Positions 42,234 through 51,004 of a DNA stretch of 64,000 nucleotides are shown piece after piece (position 1 is the first letter of the stretch; every line of letters begins with the position of its first letter). Where the stretch lies: assembly GCF_003024805.1 (NCBI RefSeq), contig NZ_PUEC01000001.1:1-64000 (forward strand), in the 5' to 3' direction. A program made the position numbers and the translations under genes. Under the pieces are notes generated by a model. It had not been told where the DNA came from. It ran no database searches and worked only from the letters and a program-made list of their open reading frames with translations. Source of the DNA: Duncaniella muris (GTDB taxonomy: Bacteria; Bacteroidota; Bacteroidia; Bacteroidales; Muribaculaceae).

Positions 42234-42778
42234 TGGAAACGATTACAATACAAATATTTCAAGACGATGTGTATGAAGAGGTAGCCAAAGCCACAGACTA
42301 CACAGGGTCAAAACTGATAGACGGCGATGATGGCGCGCGCGACCGCATACTTGCGGCAGATGATGATCTTGCCGAACTCAGCAGATTTTGGGAAGAATCG
42401 GTGCTTGCCACCAATGAAAACCTCAAAGAGATGCTGGTATCGGGCAAGACAAAACGAATAACCGCCACGCTCAATCCAATCTACCCAGTGCAGGGAACAA
42501 CCAGTGAGCCAGCCACACAAGCAGGCATAGTCATTCCGGTAATCGGGAAGATAGGCTATGAAGCCGTCATCGAAGTAAGCAAATCGTTTGACAAGGTTCT
42601 GACGGCAAGCGTACAATCAACCCTGCGCAGCTTCTTCATTGCTTCAATCATCGGACAATGGTTCAAGTTTGCCAATAAGGGAGAAGCTAAAGACTACTTC
42701 ACGCAGGCGGCCGACATGATGGAGACCGCCGAGCGACTGTTGTACAGCCGCAGGAAGCCGACACGTCCAACAGACTAA
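42233..42778 (+). CDS. Small virion-type protein, paralogue 1 of 3
   Basis: A 181-aa acidic protein. The N-terminal third is helical with Asp/Glu clusters. The centre (TLNPIYPVQGTTSEPATQ) may be a loop. The C-terminal half, FFIASIIGQWFKFANKGEAKDY, aligns with similar segments in the next two genes. It ends in RKPTRPTD, nearly identical to the end of the next protein. The three consecutive relatives suggest a repeated assembly role such as tail or neck subunits. I know no function for the family. Confidence 0.5.
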   Translation: METITIQIFQDDVYEEVAKATDYTGSKLIDGDDGARDRILAADDDLAELSRFWEESVLATNENLKEMLVSGKTKRITATLNPIYPVQGTTSEPATQAGIVIPVIGKIGYEAVIEVSKSFDKVLTASVQSTLRSFFIASIIGQWFKFANKGEAKDYFTQAADMMETAERLLYSRRKPTRPTD

Positions 42779-42802
42779 CAATAATCTAAATAATATCAAA
42801 CT

Positions 42803-43312
42803 ATGCCAGACCCTACATTAGGAGCAAAGAAACCAGTGACAGCCACAATCAAAATATCGTGGCTGCTCTATGACATCATGAATGAGACGTTCCTGCGCGG
42901 ACGTACCATTCAGAATAAGGAGAATCACAAAGAGGTAGCAAGTATGTTCGCCTCCGAGGACGAGGAGAACCGCGAGAAAATACTGCGTTCCGTCAAGCGA
43001 GCCTTTGCCGAGGTGCAGACTGAACTCGGAGAGTATCTCAACGAGAACGGCACAACCACGGATAACAGTCACTATGACGGAAGCCATGACCTTATCCTCA
43101 ACCTCACTATGCCGAGCAACTTCAACGAAGCGGCTACGACAGGCGTAGGCGAGGCTGTCCATGCCTATCTCGCCAACTCGGCCATCGCCGATTGGTATAT
43201 GGTGACCAACAAGGCTGACGCGGAACAATACTACACCCTCGCCAACAAGAATATGGAGTTAATCCGTCAGACCGTGAGCAAGCGTAGCCGTCCGACACGT
43301 CCAACAGACTAA
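42803..43312 (+). CDS. Small virion-type protein, paralogue 2 of 3
   Basis: A 169-aa protein of similar plan: an N-terminal helical domain (ATIKISWLLYDIMNETFLRGR), then a Glu/Arg-rich coiled coil and a C-terminal half with YLANSAIADWYMVTNKADAEQYY, matching the end regions of its neighbours. It terminates in RSRPTRPTD; the last 21 coding bases are identical to those of paralogue 1, pointing to duplication or gene conversion. Its position after the lysis genes and before the tail hub suggests a structural role, which is inferred. Confidence 0.5.
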   Translation: MPDPTLGAKKPVTATIKISWLLYDIMNETFLRGRTIQNKENHKEVASMFASEDEENREKILRSVKRAFAEVQTELGEYLNENGTTTDNSHYDGSHDLILNLTMPSNFNEAATTGVGEAVHAYLANSAIADWYMVTNKADAEQYYTLANKNMELIRQTVSKRSRPTRPTD

Positions 43313-43323
43313 CCCAACAGCCC

Positions 43324-43848
43324 ATGAGTTGCTTTTTGGAGGAAAAGGACGGCTCGCTGAATGCCGTGTTGGGATTCAAGCGCGACCAACTGCTGTATGA
43401 CATAAAGAACTATGCCTACATAGAGGGTAGCGTGATGGACACGGAAAGCAACCACAACCGCCACATGGTGCAGGATGTAGGCGAAGAGGGTAATGTGGAC
43501 CGTGTGACCAGAGTGCTGAACCTGACTGTTGCGAAATGCAGGGAACTCTTGTATCCATACACCAAGAACGAGCTGCACCGCACGGAACTGAACGACACCC
43601 TGCGAGAGCCGAAAGTATATGGAATAGTGTTGAGTGTTCCTACAGATTTCTCGCAGACCACGCTCTACCTGCTTGAGAACCTCATACACGAATATCTTGT
43701 GTGCAAGGCTGTGTCGGATTGGTTGAGCATAACCAATCCAGCAAAGGCGCAGGTGTGGGAGGCGAAAGCAGAGGACGCAGAGAGCGAGATACGGGCAAAT
43801 CTGCACGCAAGGATAGCAAGGACACGCCGACGACTCCACCCATTTTAA
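43324..43848 (+). CDS. Small virion-type protein, paralogue 3 of 3
   Basis: A 174-aa protein. The N-terminal half contains FKRDQLLYDIKNYAYIEGSV and the end repeats the shared pattern (YLVCKAVSDWLSITNPAKAQVWEAKAEDAE). It lacks the RPTRPTD tail and ends instead in a basic segment (RIARTRRRLHPF). It is the last gene of the rightward late block and is followed by a rho-independent terminator. The loss of the tag makes it the most diverged of the three. Confidence 0.5.
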   Translation: MSCFLEEKDGSLNAVLGFKRDQLLYDIKNYAYIEGSVMDTESNHNRHMVQDVGEEGNVDRVTRVLNLTVAKCRELLYPYTKNELHRTELNDTLREPKVYGIVLSVPTDFSQTTLYLLENLIHEYLVCKAVSDWLSITNPAKAQVWEAKAEDAESEIRANLHARIARTRRRLHPF

Positions 43849-43864
43849 GGTTGCCATATTAAAG

Positions 43865-43907
43865 CGAAAGACCGCTGTGCATCACGCATGGCGGCCTTTC
43901 TTTTTTT
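43865..43907 (+). terminator. Rho-independent terminator of the rightward late block
   Basis: GAAAG-a-CCGC, a 15-nt loop, GCGG-c-CTTTC, then an uninterrupted run of eight T (43900-43907). It lies between the converging rightward virion genes and the leftward tail-hub gene. Confidence 0.8.
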
Positions 43908-43928
43908 ACAATAGAAATAGTACATGAG

Positions 43929-46610
43929 TTATCTCGGTTGATTAGTGAGGCGTGGCGTGAACTGGACTGACGCGCCAAAGATACTTTCATCGGCACCAAG
44001 TGTAGCCACTCCTGCTATTCGGAAATATTTGTAAGGTGTTCCTCGGAAACCTCGTAAGAAATGGTCTTTGCTTGACCATACCAAATGCCAATTAACCAAA
44101 TCGCGTGAGCCATATAGCGCAGTTGCCACATTCCCATTACGGAAGAATCCTCGCTGAATGATGTTGTCAATAGTCTTGTGGATATTGATTGTGTCAAGTT
44201 TTAGAGGCCGTGTAACAAACATACTCTTGACTTGCTTGGCTTCGGTCTCGGAGAAATTAACTATGTTGTTATTGTTATCAACAGCCAGTGCTTCGGGATA
44301 GGAGTTGAGATGAGAGGCAATATTAGAAAATGTCATGCCCCACAGTTTTGATTTCAGCGAGAATACATAGGCGTAGGTAATGCCCGGCGCATAGACTATG
44401 ACACGCTGGTGGACATAGTCGTAAATCATACGACATTGTTTCAGGAACTCTGTAAACGGAAGCGTAGGCAGGCATTTGTCATTAACCGGAGAATGCCCTA
44501 ACATATCGTGCAGTTTACTGAAACCAGGCAAGTCAAGAGCATTAAAAGGATATTCCGAATTAATTGCTTCAGAAATACATTGTGTCTGAGAACCCGATAT
44601 GAGCATGATTCCTCGATCCGTGGGGAACAACACTGCACTATCCAGTTGGGTAATGCCATCGGCATTTATACAGACATCACGTGTGATAGGTTGCCGCGCC
44701 GAATATGTGCCAGTAGCCGACACTTCCAACGCCCATACGCCCTCAGATGTGAAAGCATAAAGAGGGAACTGACCAAACTGCCCCTCGGAAAGAGCCTTTG
44801 CAGCCGAACAAATGCCTTTTATTTCCCCAGTTCCAACCGTGTTTATGCCGAGAACCGGGAACACAAAAGGATTGTTGACCTCGGAGGTGTAAATCTTATT
44901 TGGAATATCAATCGTGCGGTCTGCGTTTGAACTTGCAGATGGCATACTGCCGCTCATTCCGGGATTATCCCAACCTGCAAAGTAGAAAGCACCATTGAGG
45001 AAACCATGCTGCTCCAGTTGAACCTCATAGCAGGAGGGAAAACCATACCAAGAGACAATGACCGCCTTGTAGGCATTGACATTTGGATAGTATAAGAAAA
45101 TGAATGGAGCGTCAAGACTTGCCATTTGACAACTCTCTCCTTGTACAATGATATCCTTTCCGTCTTGCTTTATAAAGAAATAGACTCCGACACTGGCTTT
45201 GTTATCTAAATAAGTCGGTGGCACATCTGCCCAGTTGGCTACATATCCGTCGGTATGGCACATCAAGGCTCCCGAATTGTATTCTGCATAGAGACGTTTA
45301 GATATATTACTCAGATTGAGGCGCGAATTGTATGTAAAGCAGTATCGTGGTATGAGAGTATCATGGCTGTCGTAATCATCAGTCATAACTTCTCGTGTCA
45401 CCAATGATTGTAGATAATCTTCTTCAACGGTCAGTTTTGTACGCGTAGTGGAAAGTTGCTCTACCTTAATACTCTCAAGCAGATAGAACTGAGATGTTGA
45501 GCGAATATCTTCTTTGACAGCATCAACGCTTCGGCGAGGAATCATCAAACGCCCCATCGGATATGAAAGATTAGTGGGGTTGAACGTGAAGGCGTAAAGT
45601 TTGTTGAACGTGTTGCGCTGATAACGCAGAGGATATGTTGCTGTAGAGGCCGCCTGATTGGTATGCTTGCACACACAATAGGAATTATATCCCTCAGACT
45701 TGGCGAACTTGGTACACTTGCCGTTCTGGTCGTAAGTGTAAATCGGTTTAGAAATAAAGACATCTACCGAGCGCACAATATCTTTCCAGTTATTGAGCAT
45801 ATCAAGCCTCGATTGAAGAATCACGGCATAATCAAGGGTATGCACCATTGCGCAGACACGAAGCTGCGCATCGGTGTATTTACCTTTGCCAGTGATGTGA
45901 GACCAAAACACCTGCGGAGTAAGGTCAGATGATGCTATCATGAGAACCGGCGAAGAGTGCATTGTGAGCGAACCATCGTAGAGACGGTAGGCGTAGCGGA
46001 CGAAGAAAGGAAAGATGAACTTGCCCTTATTGGTGGACTCATCAGCAATAAACTTATTGATATGTGCAAGCACTTGGTCTGTTATCCGAGTCTTGTTGTT
46101 ATCTGAAAACTCGTTCCAAATGCTACCCTCATTGATGGAGTCAAAGGAAATGGAAAATTCATCAGTCCTCACCATCTCGCCCTGCAATCCAAACGAGATA
46201 GGACATTCGGGTATCTTACCGCCCAAATAGAGATAGCCAGTTGCGCCACCTTTCCAAAGATAGTATTGCATGCCATCATCAGTAAGGAATATCAGTGTGT
46301 TGCCGACTGATGTAACCTTTATATACTTTGATATTGTTCCGATGGTTGTCAGTGTGTCCGGGGTCTCTTTATCATACCAACTAAAAGAGTTTGAATTTTG
46401 GACGATATAATGTGTATATCCCGAATTTTTATGGATATACACGCAATTACCGATAGTTGCAGATGTCTGTCCTTCAATTTTCGGAGGCAGGACCGGTTTC
46501 AATGCTCCATCTTCCGGCACAAGATTTATGGCTACTGCAAGTTCGCCGTCCTGACATTCGTAGTCGGACGGCTGTGCGGAGTAGCCATTGTACTTTATTT
46601 CTTTGTTCAT
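43929..46610 (-). CDS. Tail hub / tubular-type virion protein
   Basis: An 893-aa beta-rich protein with many Tyr, Ser and Asn and few charged runs. The N-terminus (NGYSAQPSDYECQDGELAVAINLVPEDGAL) and the propeller-like later region (LYAFTSEGVWALEV, VLFPTDRGIMLISG) match the large tail-tube or hub proteins of short-tailed Bacteroidales phages. No tape-measure or sheath gene is present, which fits a podovirus-like particle (inference). Its start overlaps the upstream stop by 4 nt, and base composition is slightly more AT-rich than the head genes. It is transcribed from the late promoter at about 47.0 kb. Confidence 0.65.
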   Translation of the reverse strand: MNKEIKYNGYSAQPSDYECQDGELAVAINLVPEDGALKPVLPPKIEGQTSATIGNCVYIHKNSGYTHYIVQNSNSFSWYDKETPDTLTTIGTISKYIKVTSVGNTLIFLTDDGMQYYLWKGGATGYLYLGGKIPECPISFGLQGEMVRTDEFSISFDSINEGSIWNEFSDNNKTRITDQVLAHINKFIADESTNKGKFIFPFFVRYAYRLYDGSLTMHSSPVLMIASSDLTPQVFWSHITGKGKYTDAQLRVCAMVHTLDYAVILQSRLDMLNNWKDIVRSVDVFISKPIYTYDQNGKCTKFAKSEGYNSYCVCKHTNQAASTATYPLRYQRNTFNKLYAFTFNPTNLSYPMGRLMIPRRSVDAVKEDIRSTSQFYLLESIKVEQLSTTRTKLTVEEDYLQSLVTREVMTDDYDSHDTLIPRYCFTYNSRLNLSNISKRLYAEYNSGALMCHTDGYVANWADVPPTYLDNKASVGVYFFIKQDGKDIIVQGESCQMASLDAPFIFLYYPNVNAYKAVIVSWYGFPSCYEVQLEQHGFLNGAFYFAGWDNPGMSGSMPSASSNADRTIDIPNKIYTSEVNNPFVFPVLGINTVGTGEIKGICSAAKALSEGQFGQFPLYAFTSEGVWALEVSATGTYSARQPITRDVCINADGITQLDSAVLFPTDRGIMLISGSQTQCISEAINSEYPFNALDLPGFSKLHDMLGHSPVNDKCLPTLPFTEFLKQCRMIYDYVHQRVIVYAPGITYAYVFSLKSKLWGMTFSNIASHLNSYPEALAVDNNNNIVNFSETEAKQVKSMFVTRPLKLDTINIHKTIDNIIQRGFFRNGNVATALYGSRDLVNWHLVWSSKDHFLRGFRGTPYKYFRIAGVATLGADESIFGASVQFTPRLTNQPR

Positions 46611-46978
46611 AGCGGAAGCGCAGTTATGATTGGGAGATATGTTGTATCACCACGAACGAAAGCCTCGCCAACCATGTAGGCGACTTGTTCAGCCTTCACT
46701 CCGACTGAATCAAGCAGGGCCCGACATAGGCGCACGGAGTATGCGCAGTAGTTGTTGCTCCCTCTTTTGGTGGGATAGCACTGTGCCTCATGGCGACCGA
46801 TGTTGTTGACTCGGTGGACAGCATGCAAAAGATACTCGCCGTTGCTCACGGCTATGTTGATTGAATCACCCGGACGCAGGGTGAGGATACGCGCCACTTT
46901 TGCCGTAATGCGGATAGTTCCTCTTTTACGGCTGAATGAGATATCGGGTCGGCGCGTATGTTCCAATAGTTTAATCAT
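46607..46978 (-). CDS. Small protein coupled to the tail hub
   Basis: A 123-aa basic protein. The start is ATG 46978, only 5 nt after a perfect TATCTTTG box, so the mRNA is probably leaderless; the longer frame starting at 47158 reads through the promoter and into the methyltransferase gene. A beta-rich N-terminal part (ISFSRKRGTIRITAKVARIL, then LRPGDSINIAV) is followed by an alpha-helical end. It overlaps the hub gene by 4 nt and is probably its assembly partner. I do not recognise the family. Confidence 0.6.
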   Translation of the reverse strand: MIKLLEHTRRPDISFSRKRGTIRITAKVARILTLRPGDSINIAVSNGEYLLHAVHRVNNIGRHEAQCYPTKRGSNNYCAYSVRLCRALLDSVGVKAEQVAYMVGEAFVRGDTTYLPIITALPL

Positions 46979-46983
46979 GGGGG

Positions 46984-47026
46984 CAAAGATACTGGGGTTT
47001 GGTTGTGATATTGTTTTAAGTTTAGA
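46984..47026 (-). promoter_or_regulatory. Late-type promoter for the tail-hub unit
   Basis: Minus strand TAAACTTAAAAC (TTAAAA begins at 47019) then TATCTTTG (begins 46991), with the fixed 28-nt spacing. It lies between the end of the early operon and the first hub-unit gene, so late genes here can be switched separately from early genes on the same strand. Confidence 0.7.
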
Positions 47027-48548
47027 AAAGCGAGAGTTGCTGAACGTCCGGGATTTCTTGGCTATGCGCGGTCGGCGCACCATATTCTCGTGCCGTCTCG
47101 CAGAACATTTTGCGGAAGATATGATAGAGGCAGGCGACAACGATAGAGTTTCCTGCAAGTTTATAGAGTTGTGAATTGGATATGCCTGCGTTGAGCAATC
47201 GGTTTATATGGTGTTCGGGTACGTCCATAAGCCGGAAACATTCGCGCGGAGTAAGTTTGCGTATCCAGTATTCGATGACGGCAAAGTTATTGTCCTGCCA
47301 CTTTGATGTAGTCATAGCCGGGGCAATATCAAAGAAACCGCCTTTGGCGTATCCGTGACCGCGCTGGAGTATCTTCACTTCGCGCTGACCGCCCTCGTTG
47401 CAGTTAAGGCATGGAGCAATACCCTCAATTGAATAGACACGCCCACGATGAGGATTCTTATAGTTTGAATCCTCTATGAGATTGCCAACCTGTATGACGC
47501 GCGGTTCTGCGACCATGCTGTCCTTTTGAACAGACGTGATTGCATTGGCAACGTCAGAACCCAGTTCGATCTGCTGAAAATTTCGCCCCGATGCATCGGG
47601 GCGGCCGCGAGGGTCAGATACAAGATAATGCCCTGTCGCATTTACTCTTGCCAGTATCGTGCCTGCTATGTCGGGGTCAACACGTTGGTTGTAGCAATCT
47701 ATCCACAGCGTTTCTTCCGGGTCAACCTTTCCATCGGCAATCATGGCGTTGAGACGGCTGTTGCCGTAGATGGGAACTTTTATAAGAGTATCGCATGAGC
47801 ATAACCCCTCTCGTGTCTTGATTGTTCCACTAATGCCCTCGCCAGTCTGAAAATTTGTTTTGAAACCGCAACCCTCTGACTGCTTGCGCTCGTTGTGCTT
47901 TATCAACGCCTGAATCTGCTCCTGCTTCAGCCAATACTTTTCATCAACTACATCTTCAAGGATGTGTTTCAGACGACGCACCAGTTCAAACGGCTTTGGG
48001 AATGTAAAGGGTGTATGTTCCCTACGAAAGGACACCATAAAGACGCGCTCACGATTCTGCGGAACGCCGTAGTCTTTTGCGTTGAGGACGGCATAGTAGT
48101 TGGTGTAGCCCTGCTTTATGAGCCATTTTCGCCACCTGCGGAAGTCTGCACTGAATTTCTTTTGCGTGAGAGCCTTGACATTTTCCATAAGCAGAAATCG
48201 GGGGTGCTTCTTCTCAATGGCGTTGGCGCAGGCCCATAAGCATGAAGAGCGTGTGCCGCTACCCTCGGAGAAGCCACGTTGTTTACCCGCCGAAGATATA
48301 TCTTGGCAAGGGAACGAATATGTGAGCAGGTCAAAGTCGGCGGTCTGCGACCAATCAATCTTGGTTATGTCGCCATGATTGGGTATAGCCTCACCGTGGA
48401 GAGTATGATATGCTCTTATAGCATATTTGTCAATCTCCGATATTCCGACAGTCTCAAACTGGAAATCGGGGAATGATTGAGAAAGCAGGTCAAGCGCGAT
48501 GGATTGAGAGCCGTAGCCTGCAAAGGCTTCAAAGACGCGGAGTTTCAT
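47022..48548 (-). CDS. C5-cytosine DNA methyltransferase
   Basis: A 508-aa Dcm-type enzyme that transfers a methyl group from S-adenosylmethionine to cytosine C5. Motif I is FEAFAGYGSQSIAL at residue 5, motif IV SFPCQDISSAGKQRGF holds the catalytic Cys, motif VI is LLMENVKAL, motif VIII is QNRERVFMVSF, and motifs IX-X are LTPRECFRLMDVP and LYKLAGNSIVV. The ATG at 48548 gives a protein starting right at motif I; the longer frame overlaps the next gene. It is the last gene of the early operon and has no partner restriction nuclease, so protection of phage DNA or regulation is likely. It directly follows a radical SAM gene. Confidence 0.9.
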   Translation of the reverse strand: MKLRVFEAFAGYGSQSIALDLLSQSFPDFQFETVGISEIDKYAIRAYHTLHGEAIPNHGDITKIDWSQTADFDLLTYSFPCQDISSAGKQRGFSEGSGTRSSCLWACANAIEKKHPRFLLMENVKALTQKKFSADFRRWRKWLIKQGYTNYYAVLNAKDYGVPQNRERVFMVSFRREHTPFTFPKPFELVRRLKHILEDVVDEKYWLKQEQIQALIKHNERKQSEGCGFKTNFQTGEGISGTIKTREGLCSCDTLIKVPIYGNSRLNAMIADGKVDPEETLWIDCYNQRVDPDIAGTILARVNATGHYLVSDPRGRPDASGRNFQQIELGSDVANAITSVQKDSMVAEPRVIQVGNLIEDSNYKNPHRGRVYSIEGIAPCLNCNEGGQREVKILQRGHGYAKGGFFDIAPAMTTSKWQDNNFAVIEYWIRKLTPRECFRLMDVPEHHINRLLNAGISNSQLYKLAGNSIVVACLYHIFRKMFCETAREYGAPTAHSQEIPDVQQLSLF

Positions 48549-48579
48549 TATATAATTTGGCTGAAATATTGTATATAAA

Positions 48580-49494
48580 TTATCGTAGATTATGTAAATA
48601 GGCCTCACACTTGAATCCTTTGCGCGGCATAAAGTCGGCGAAGCTGCACGTCTTGAAGATTTGTGGCTTGTTGACGTACTGGGCGAGGTCTTTCTCATAC
48701 TGCGATGGAGTGCGTTTGTTCTCAAAGTCTCGGTAAGGCATGACGTAGGGCTTTATGCCAAAGGAGCGGAGTGTTTCAATGCGATACATATCCTGCTCGA
48801 TAGTGGAGTTGAACCCAACCAACACATAACACATGATTTTGTATGGCTTGATGTAGCGCGTGACCTCTCGGAGTTTGTCGGTCAAGTCAAGCGCAGGCAA
48901 ATCCCATGCTATATGAATATTCCGGCGCAGACGCAGTTTGTTGAGCCAGTATGCCTGCTCCTCGTTCATAATCCTTATATCTACTCCATGCAGGTTTACT
49001 TTCTGCCCAACTTTAATCAGATAGTCAATAGCACTCTTCCAGTCGGGATTGGCGAAGAAATTATTATCAAGGACTTCTATCCATTCTCCGTTGGGGTTGA
49101 GTTGGACCGGTTCGACCGGGTGTATCTTACCTTCTTTGTCATGAACGAGGCAGAACGGACATCTGCGGATACAGCCGCGCGAAAAGAATTGGATCGAGAA
49201 AGGGTGTTGAGGATATAAAGAATAATCCATTGCCGTAGATTGCTCAATGCATTCGGGCAGTCGGCTGTGAATGTCGTAGCCAGTACCACCACGGACAACC
49301 TCGCACTTGCCGTCAAAGTCGGCAGAATCGGGAGTGAACGTGAATATTTTCGACTGATATACGCGGTCATAGTTGCCGAACATGGGCAACGCAATCTCCA
49401 CGTTATCGCCCTGCAGCTTGTGCCACGCTGATATTTTCATGAGTGCGAAGTTGGGGAAGTTATGCCCATCAACGTCAACTATACCTATGTTCAT
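48580..49494 (-). CDS. Radical SAM protein
   Basis: A 304-aa protein with a C-x3-C-x2-C cluster site (SRGCIRRCPFCLVHD, near residue 109-115) that would hold a 4Fe-4S cluster to generate a 5'-deoxyadenosyl radical. The N-terminal 80 residues (MNIGIVDVDGHNFPNFALMK, then a flavodoxin-like pattern) resemble a B12-binding-type fold, though no cobalamin-binding DxHxxG is clear. The TIM-barrel part includes LNPNGEWIEVLDNNFF. The substrate is unknown. It lies 32 nt upstream of the cytosine methyltransferase in one operon, so nucleic-acid modification is possible. It overlaps the upstream gene by 4 nt. Confidence 0.8.
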   Translation of the reverse strand: MNIGIVDVDGHNFPNFALMKISAWHKLQGDNVEIALPMFGNYDRVYQSKIFTFTPDSADFDGKCEVVRGGTGYDIHSRLPECIEQSTAMDYSLYPQHPFSIQFFSRGCIRRCPFCLVHDKEGKIHPVEPVQLNPNGEWIEVLDNNFFANPDWKSAIDYLIKVGQKVNLHGVDIRIMNEEQAYWLNKLRLRRNIHIAWDLPALDLTDKLREVTRYIKPYKIMCYVLVGFNSTIEQDMYRIETLRSFGIKPYVMPYRDFENKRTPSQYEKDLAQYVNKPQIFKTCSFADFMPRKGFKCEAYLHNLR

Positions 49495-49697
49495 GTGATA
49501 ATGAATTGAATATTAAAATTAAACTCCCGGCAGAGCCGGACTACTTGAATGTGTTTGTATGGCTCTTCGCCATAGGGAATGAAGATGACACGCTGTTTGG
49601 TGTCAGCCTCAATTCCTTTATGGCGCAGCTTATAGAGCAGGTTGGCACGGCGTTTCTTTGCCTTGCAAAGCGCCGCGGGCGATAAGGGGAATCTCAT
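49491..49697 (-). CDS. Small early protein, unknown
   Basis: A 68-aa basic protein starting at ATG 49697; the longer frame from 49769 mostly shadows the overlapping gene. Sequence features are CKAKKRRANLLYKLRHKGIEAD and a beta-type end (VIFIPYGEEPYKHIQVVRL). It overlaps the upstream gene by 68 nt and the downstream radical SAM start by 4 nt, the dense coupling seen through the whole early operon. Basic charge hints at nucleic-acid binding; there is no known family. Confidence 0.5.
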   Translation of the reverse strand: MRFPLSPAALCKAKKRRANLLYKLRHKGIEADTKQRVIFIPYGEEPYKHIQVVRLCREFNFNIQFIIT

Positions 49698-49887
49698 AAG
49701 CAGGATAGCGATTAACCGAGGCACTGCGCTGAATGAGAGAGCCATCAGCGACCAAAGAGTCGAGTGCATGGCCGACCATAGAGTTTATCTCATTGCGGAG
49801 CGCGTAATCGGGCGCGATGTGTTTATGCCTCTTGTCTGCGATTATTTCCTTGACAAGAACGAGTGCGAGTTGTTTTGCGATAGTCAT
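49630..49887 (-). CDS. Small early protein, helical
   Basis: An 85-aa protein: an N-terminal helical domain (AKQLALVLVKEIIADKRHKH), then NEINSMVGHALDSLVADGSLIQR, which reads like a winged-helix or DNA-binding fragment, and a short C-terminal tail. It lies 3 nt after the upstream gene and overlaps the next by 68 nt. A regulatory role is possible but only composition supports it. Confidence 0.5.
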   Translation of the reverse strand: MTIAKQLALVLVKEIIADKRHKHIAPDYALRNEINSMVGHALDSLVADGSLIQRSASVNRYPAYEIPLIARGALQGKETPCQPAL

Positions 49888-49889
49888 GG

Positions 49890-50171
49890 CTATTTAGATG
49901 TGTGGAGGGTTTCACGTTTGAGTATGAGGTAAGCTGCGAAACTATCTTCGCCTGCGCAGGTTGCTATTTCCCAACCATCAGCACCCAGCTTGCAGAGTTC
50001 GGCGATGCACTCGTCCATTTTGCTGTATGAGTAGCGGTAGCGCATATACTCGCAGGTTATGTGATAATCTCCGTGCCTTTTGCGCTCAATGCGATTGATG
50101 AGCAGGACAATAATAGTGATTATTACTGCCGAAATGATTACGGAAGCGAAGTGTACAAGTAATTCAATCAT
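49890..50171 (-). CDS. Small membrane-anchored early protein
   Basis: A 93-aa protein starting at ATG 50171, where the ATGATT context overlaps the upstream gene by 8 nt. One N-terminal membrane helix (LVHFASVIISAVIITIIVLLI) is followed by a basic stretch and a cytoplasmic domain with YSKMDECIAELCKLGADGWEIAT, reminiscent of DUF4177-type domains. Such early membrane proteins are often host-directed, but no function can be assigned. Confidence 0.5.
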   Translation of the reverse strand: MIELLVHFASVIISAVIITIIVLLINRIERKRHGDYHITCEYMRYRYSYSKMDECIAELCKLGADGWEIATCAGEDSFAAYLILKRETLHTSK

Positions 50172-50547
50172 TGTTATCTCCTTTCTCATCAATCTTGGTA
50201 AGCAGGGCATCGGCGTAACCCATTGCGTTACGAGCAACAATCTCGAAAAGCTTGGGATACGGGGGATTTTGTGCCACATCAATGTAAGCCTGCATAGTTC
50301 GTTCATTGCTCAATATCCCCTGCATGGCTGCTGTGGCAACTCTCAACCGGTCCTCACGCTGACAAGTGATATATCCATAACCAGTGCCTTCAAGTTGCTC
50401 CTTGATATGTTCGGCACGTTGTTTGGCGGCTCGGCGGTCTATGCGAGTGAGCCGGGCGACACACTCCTTACAGCGGTGCTTGTAGGATTTTGACATTTCG
50501 TGCTGTTCTTTCCACTGACCGCAAATTCCGCATTGCTGTTTGCTCAT
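50164..50547 (-). CDS. Zinc-finger-type early protein
   Basis: A 127-aa protein with an N-terminal CGICGQWKE ... CKEC pattern (C-x2-C-x18-C-x2-C) that should bind one zinc ion. It is followed by a basic helix (RLTRIDRRAAKQRAEHIKEQ) and a helical C-terminal half. The arrangement suggests nucleic-acid binding. It overlaps the upstream lipoprotein gene by 4 nt and the downstream gene by 8 nt. The specific role is unknown. Confidence 0.6.
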   Translation of the reverse strand: MSKQQCGICGQWKEQHEMSKSYKHRCKECVARLTRIDRRAAKQRAEHIKEQLEGTGYGYITCQREDRLRVATAAMQGILSNERTMQAYIDVAQNPPYPKLFEIVARNAMGYADALLTKIDEKGDNND

Positions 50548-50783
50548 TCCTCACCTCCTTCCTTATGGCACGGGCAGTCGGGGTCGTGGGTGATGGATAC
50601 CGATGACATTCTGCCTCCCGTATCATACTTGATATAATAATGACCGTCAAAATAGATTCGACTCATGCAATGGTGGTTGCGTGGTATTTGAGGTGCAGGC
50701 TGTGTTTGTGTTTTTGAGTCTGCGCATCCGCTCAGGCACACGGCGCAGAGGACGGCGGCGAGGATGGTTGTAAGGTGTTTCAT
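50544..50783 (-). CDS. Small lipoprotein
   Basis: A 79-aa protein with a lipoprotein signal peptide: MKHLTTILAAVLCAVCLSGC, the lipobox being LSGC with cleavage before Cys20. The mature part is short, with four further Cys/His residues (NHHC, DPDCPCH) near its end, possibly metal-binding or disulfide-linked. An early-expressed surface lipoprotein could act in superinfection exclusion, which is inferred. It overlaps the genes on both sides by 4 nt. Confidence 0.6.
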   Translation of the reverse strand: MKHLTTILAAVLCAVCLSGCADSKTQTQPAPQIPRNHHCMSRIYFDGHYYIKYDTGGRMSSVSITHDPDCPCHKEGGEE

Positions 50784-51004
50784 ATTGATTTGGATATTCG
50801 GTTAAACAATTCATTCAACTCTTGCCATCCCTCGCTTTTGCTCACCTTGCGCCAACTGCGATACTTCTTACGCCATTCACAAGGGAGTTTCGCTCGTTTG
50901 GCGGCAGTCATTAGCTGTGCCCCAGTGTAGGGGAAATCAAGTCTGCTCAACTCTTGATACTCGGCTTTGGCTTTGAGTATCTTCATTGCTATTCTTGCTT
51001 TCAT
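50780..51004 (-). CDS. Small basic early protein
   Basis: A 74-aa Lys/Arg-rich protein (AKRAKLPCEWRKKYRSWRKV) with an N-terminal helix and the sequence FPYTGAQLMTAAKR, which could form a small helix-turn-helix. It lies between a lipoprotein gene and a 26-codon gene, overlapping each by 4 nt. DNA binding is suggested by charge only. Confidence 0.5.
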   Translation of the reverse strand: MKARIAMKILKAKAEYQELSRLDFPYTGAQLMTAAKRAKLPCEWRKKYRSWRKVSKSEGWQELNELFNRISKSI

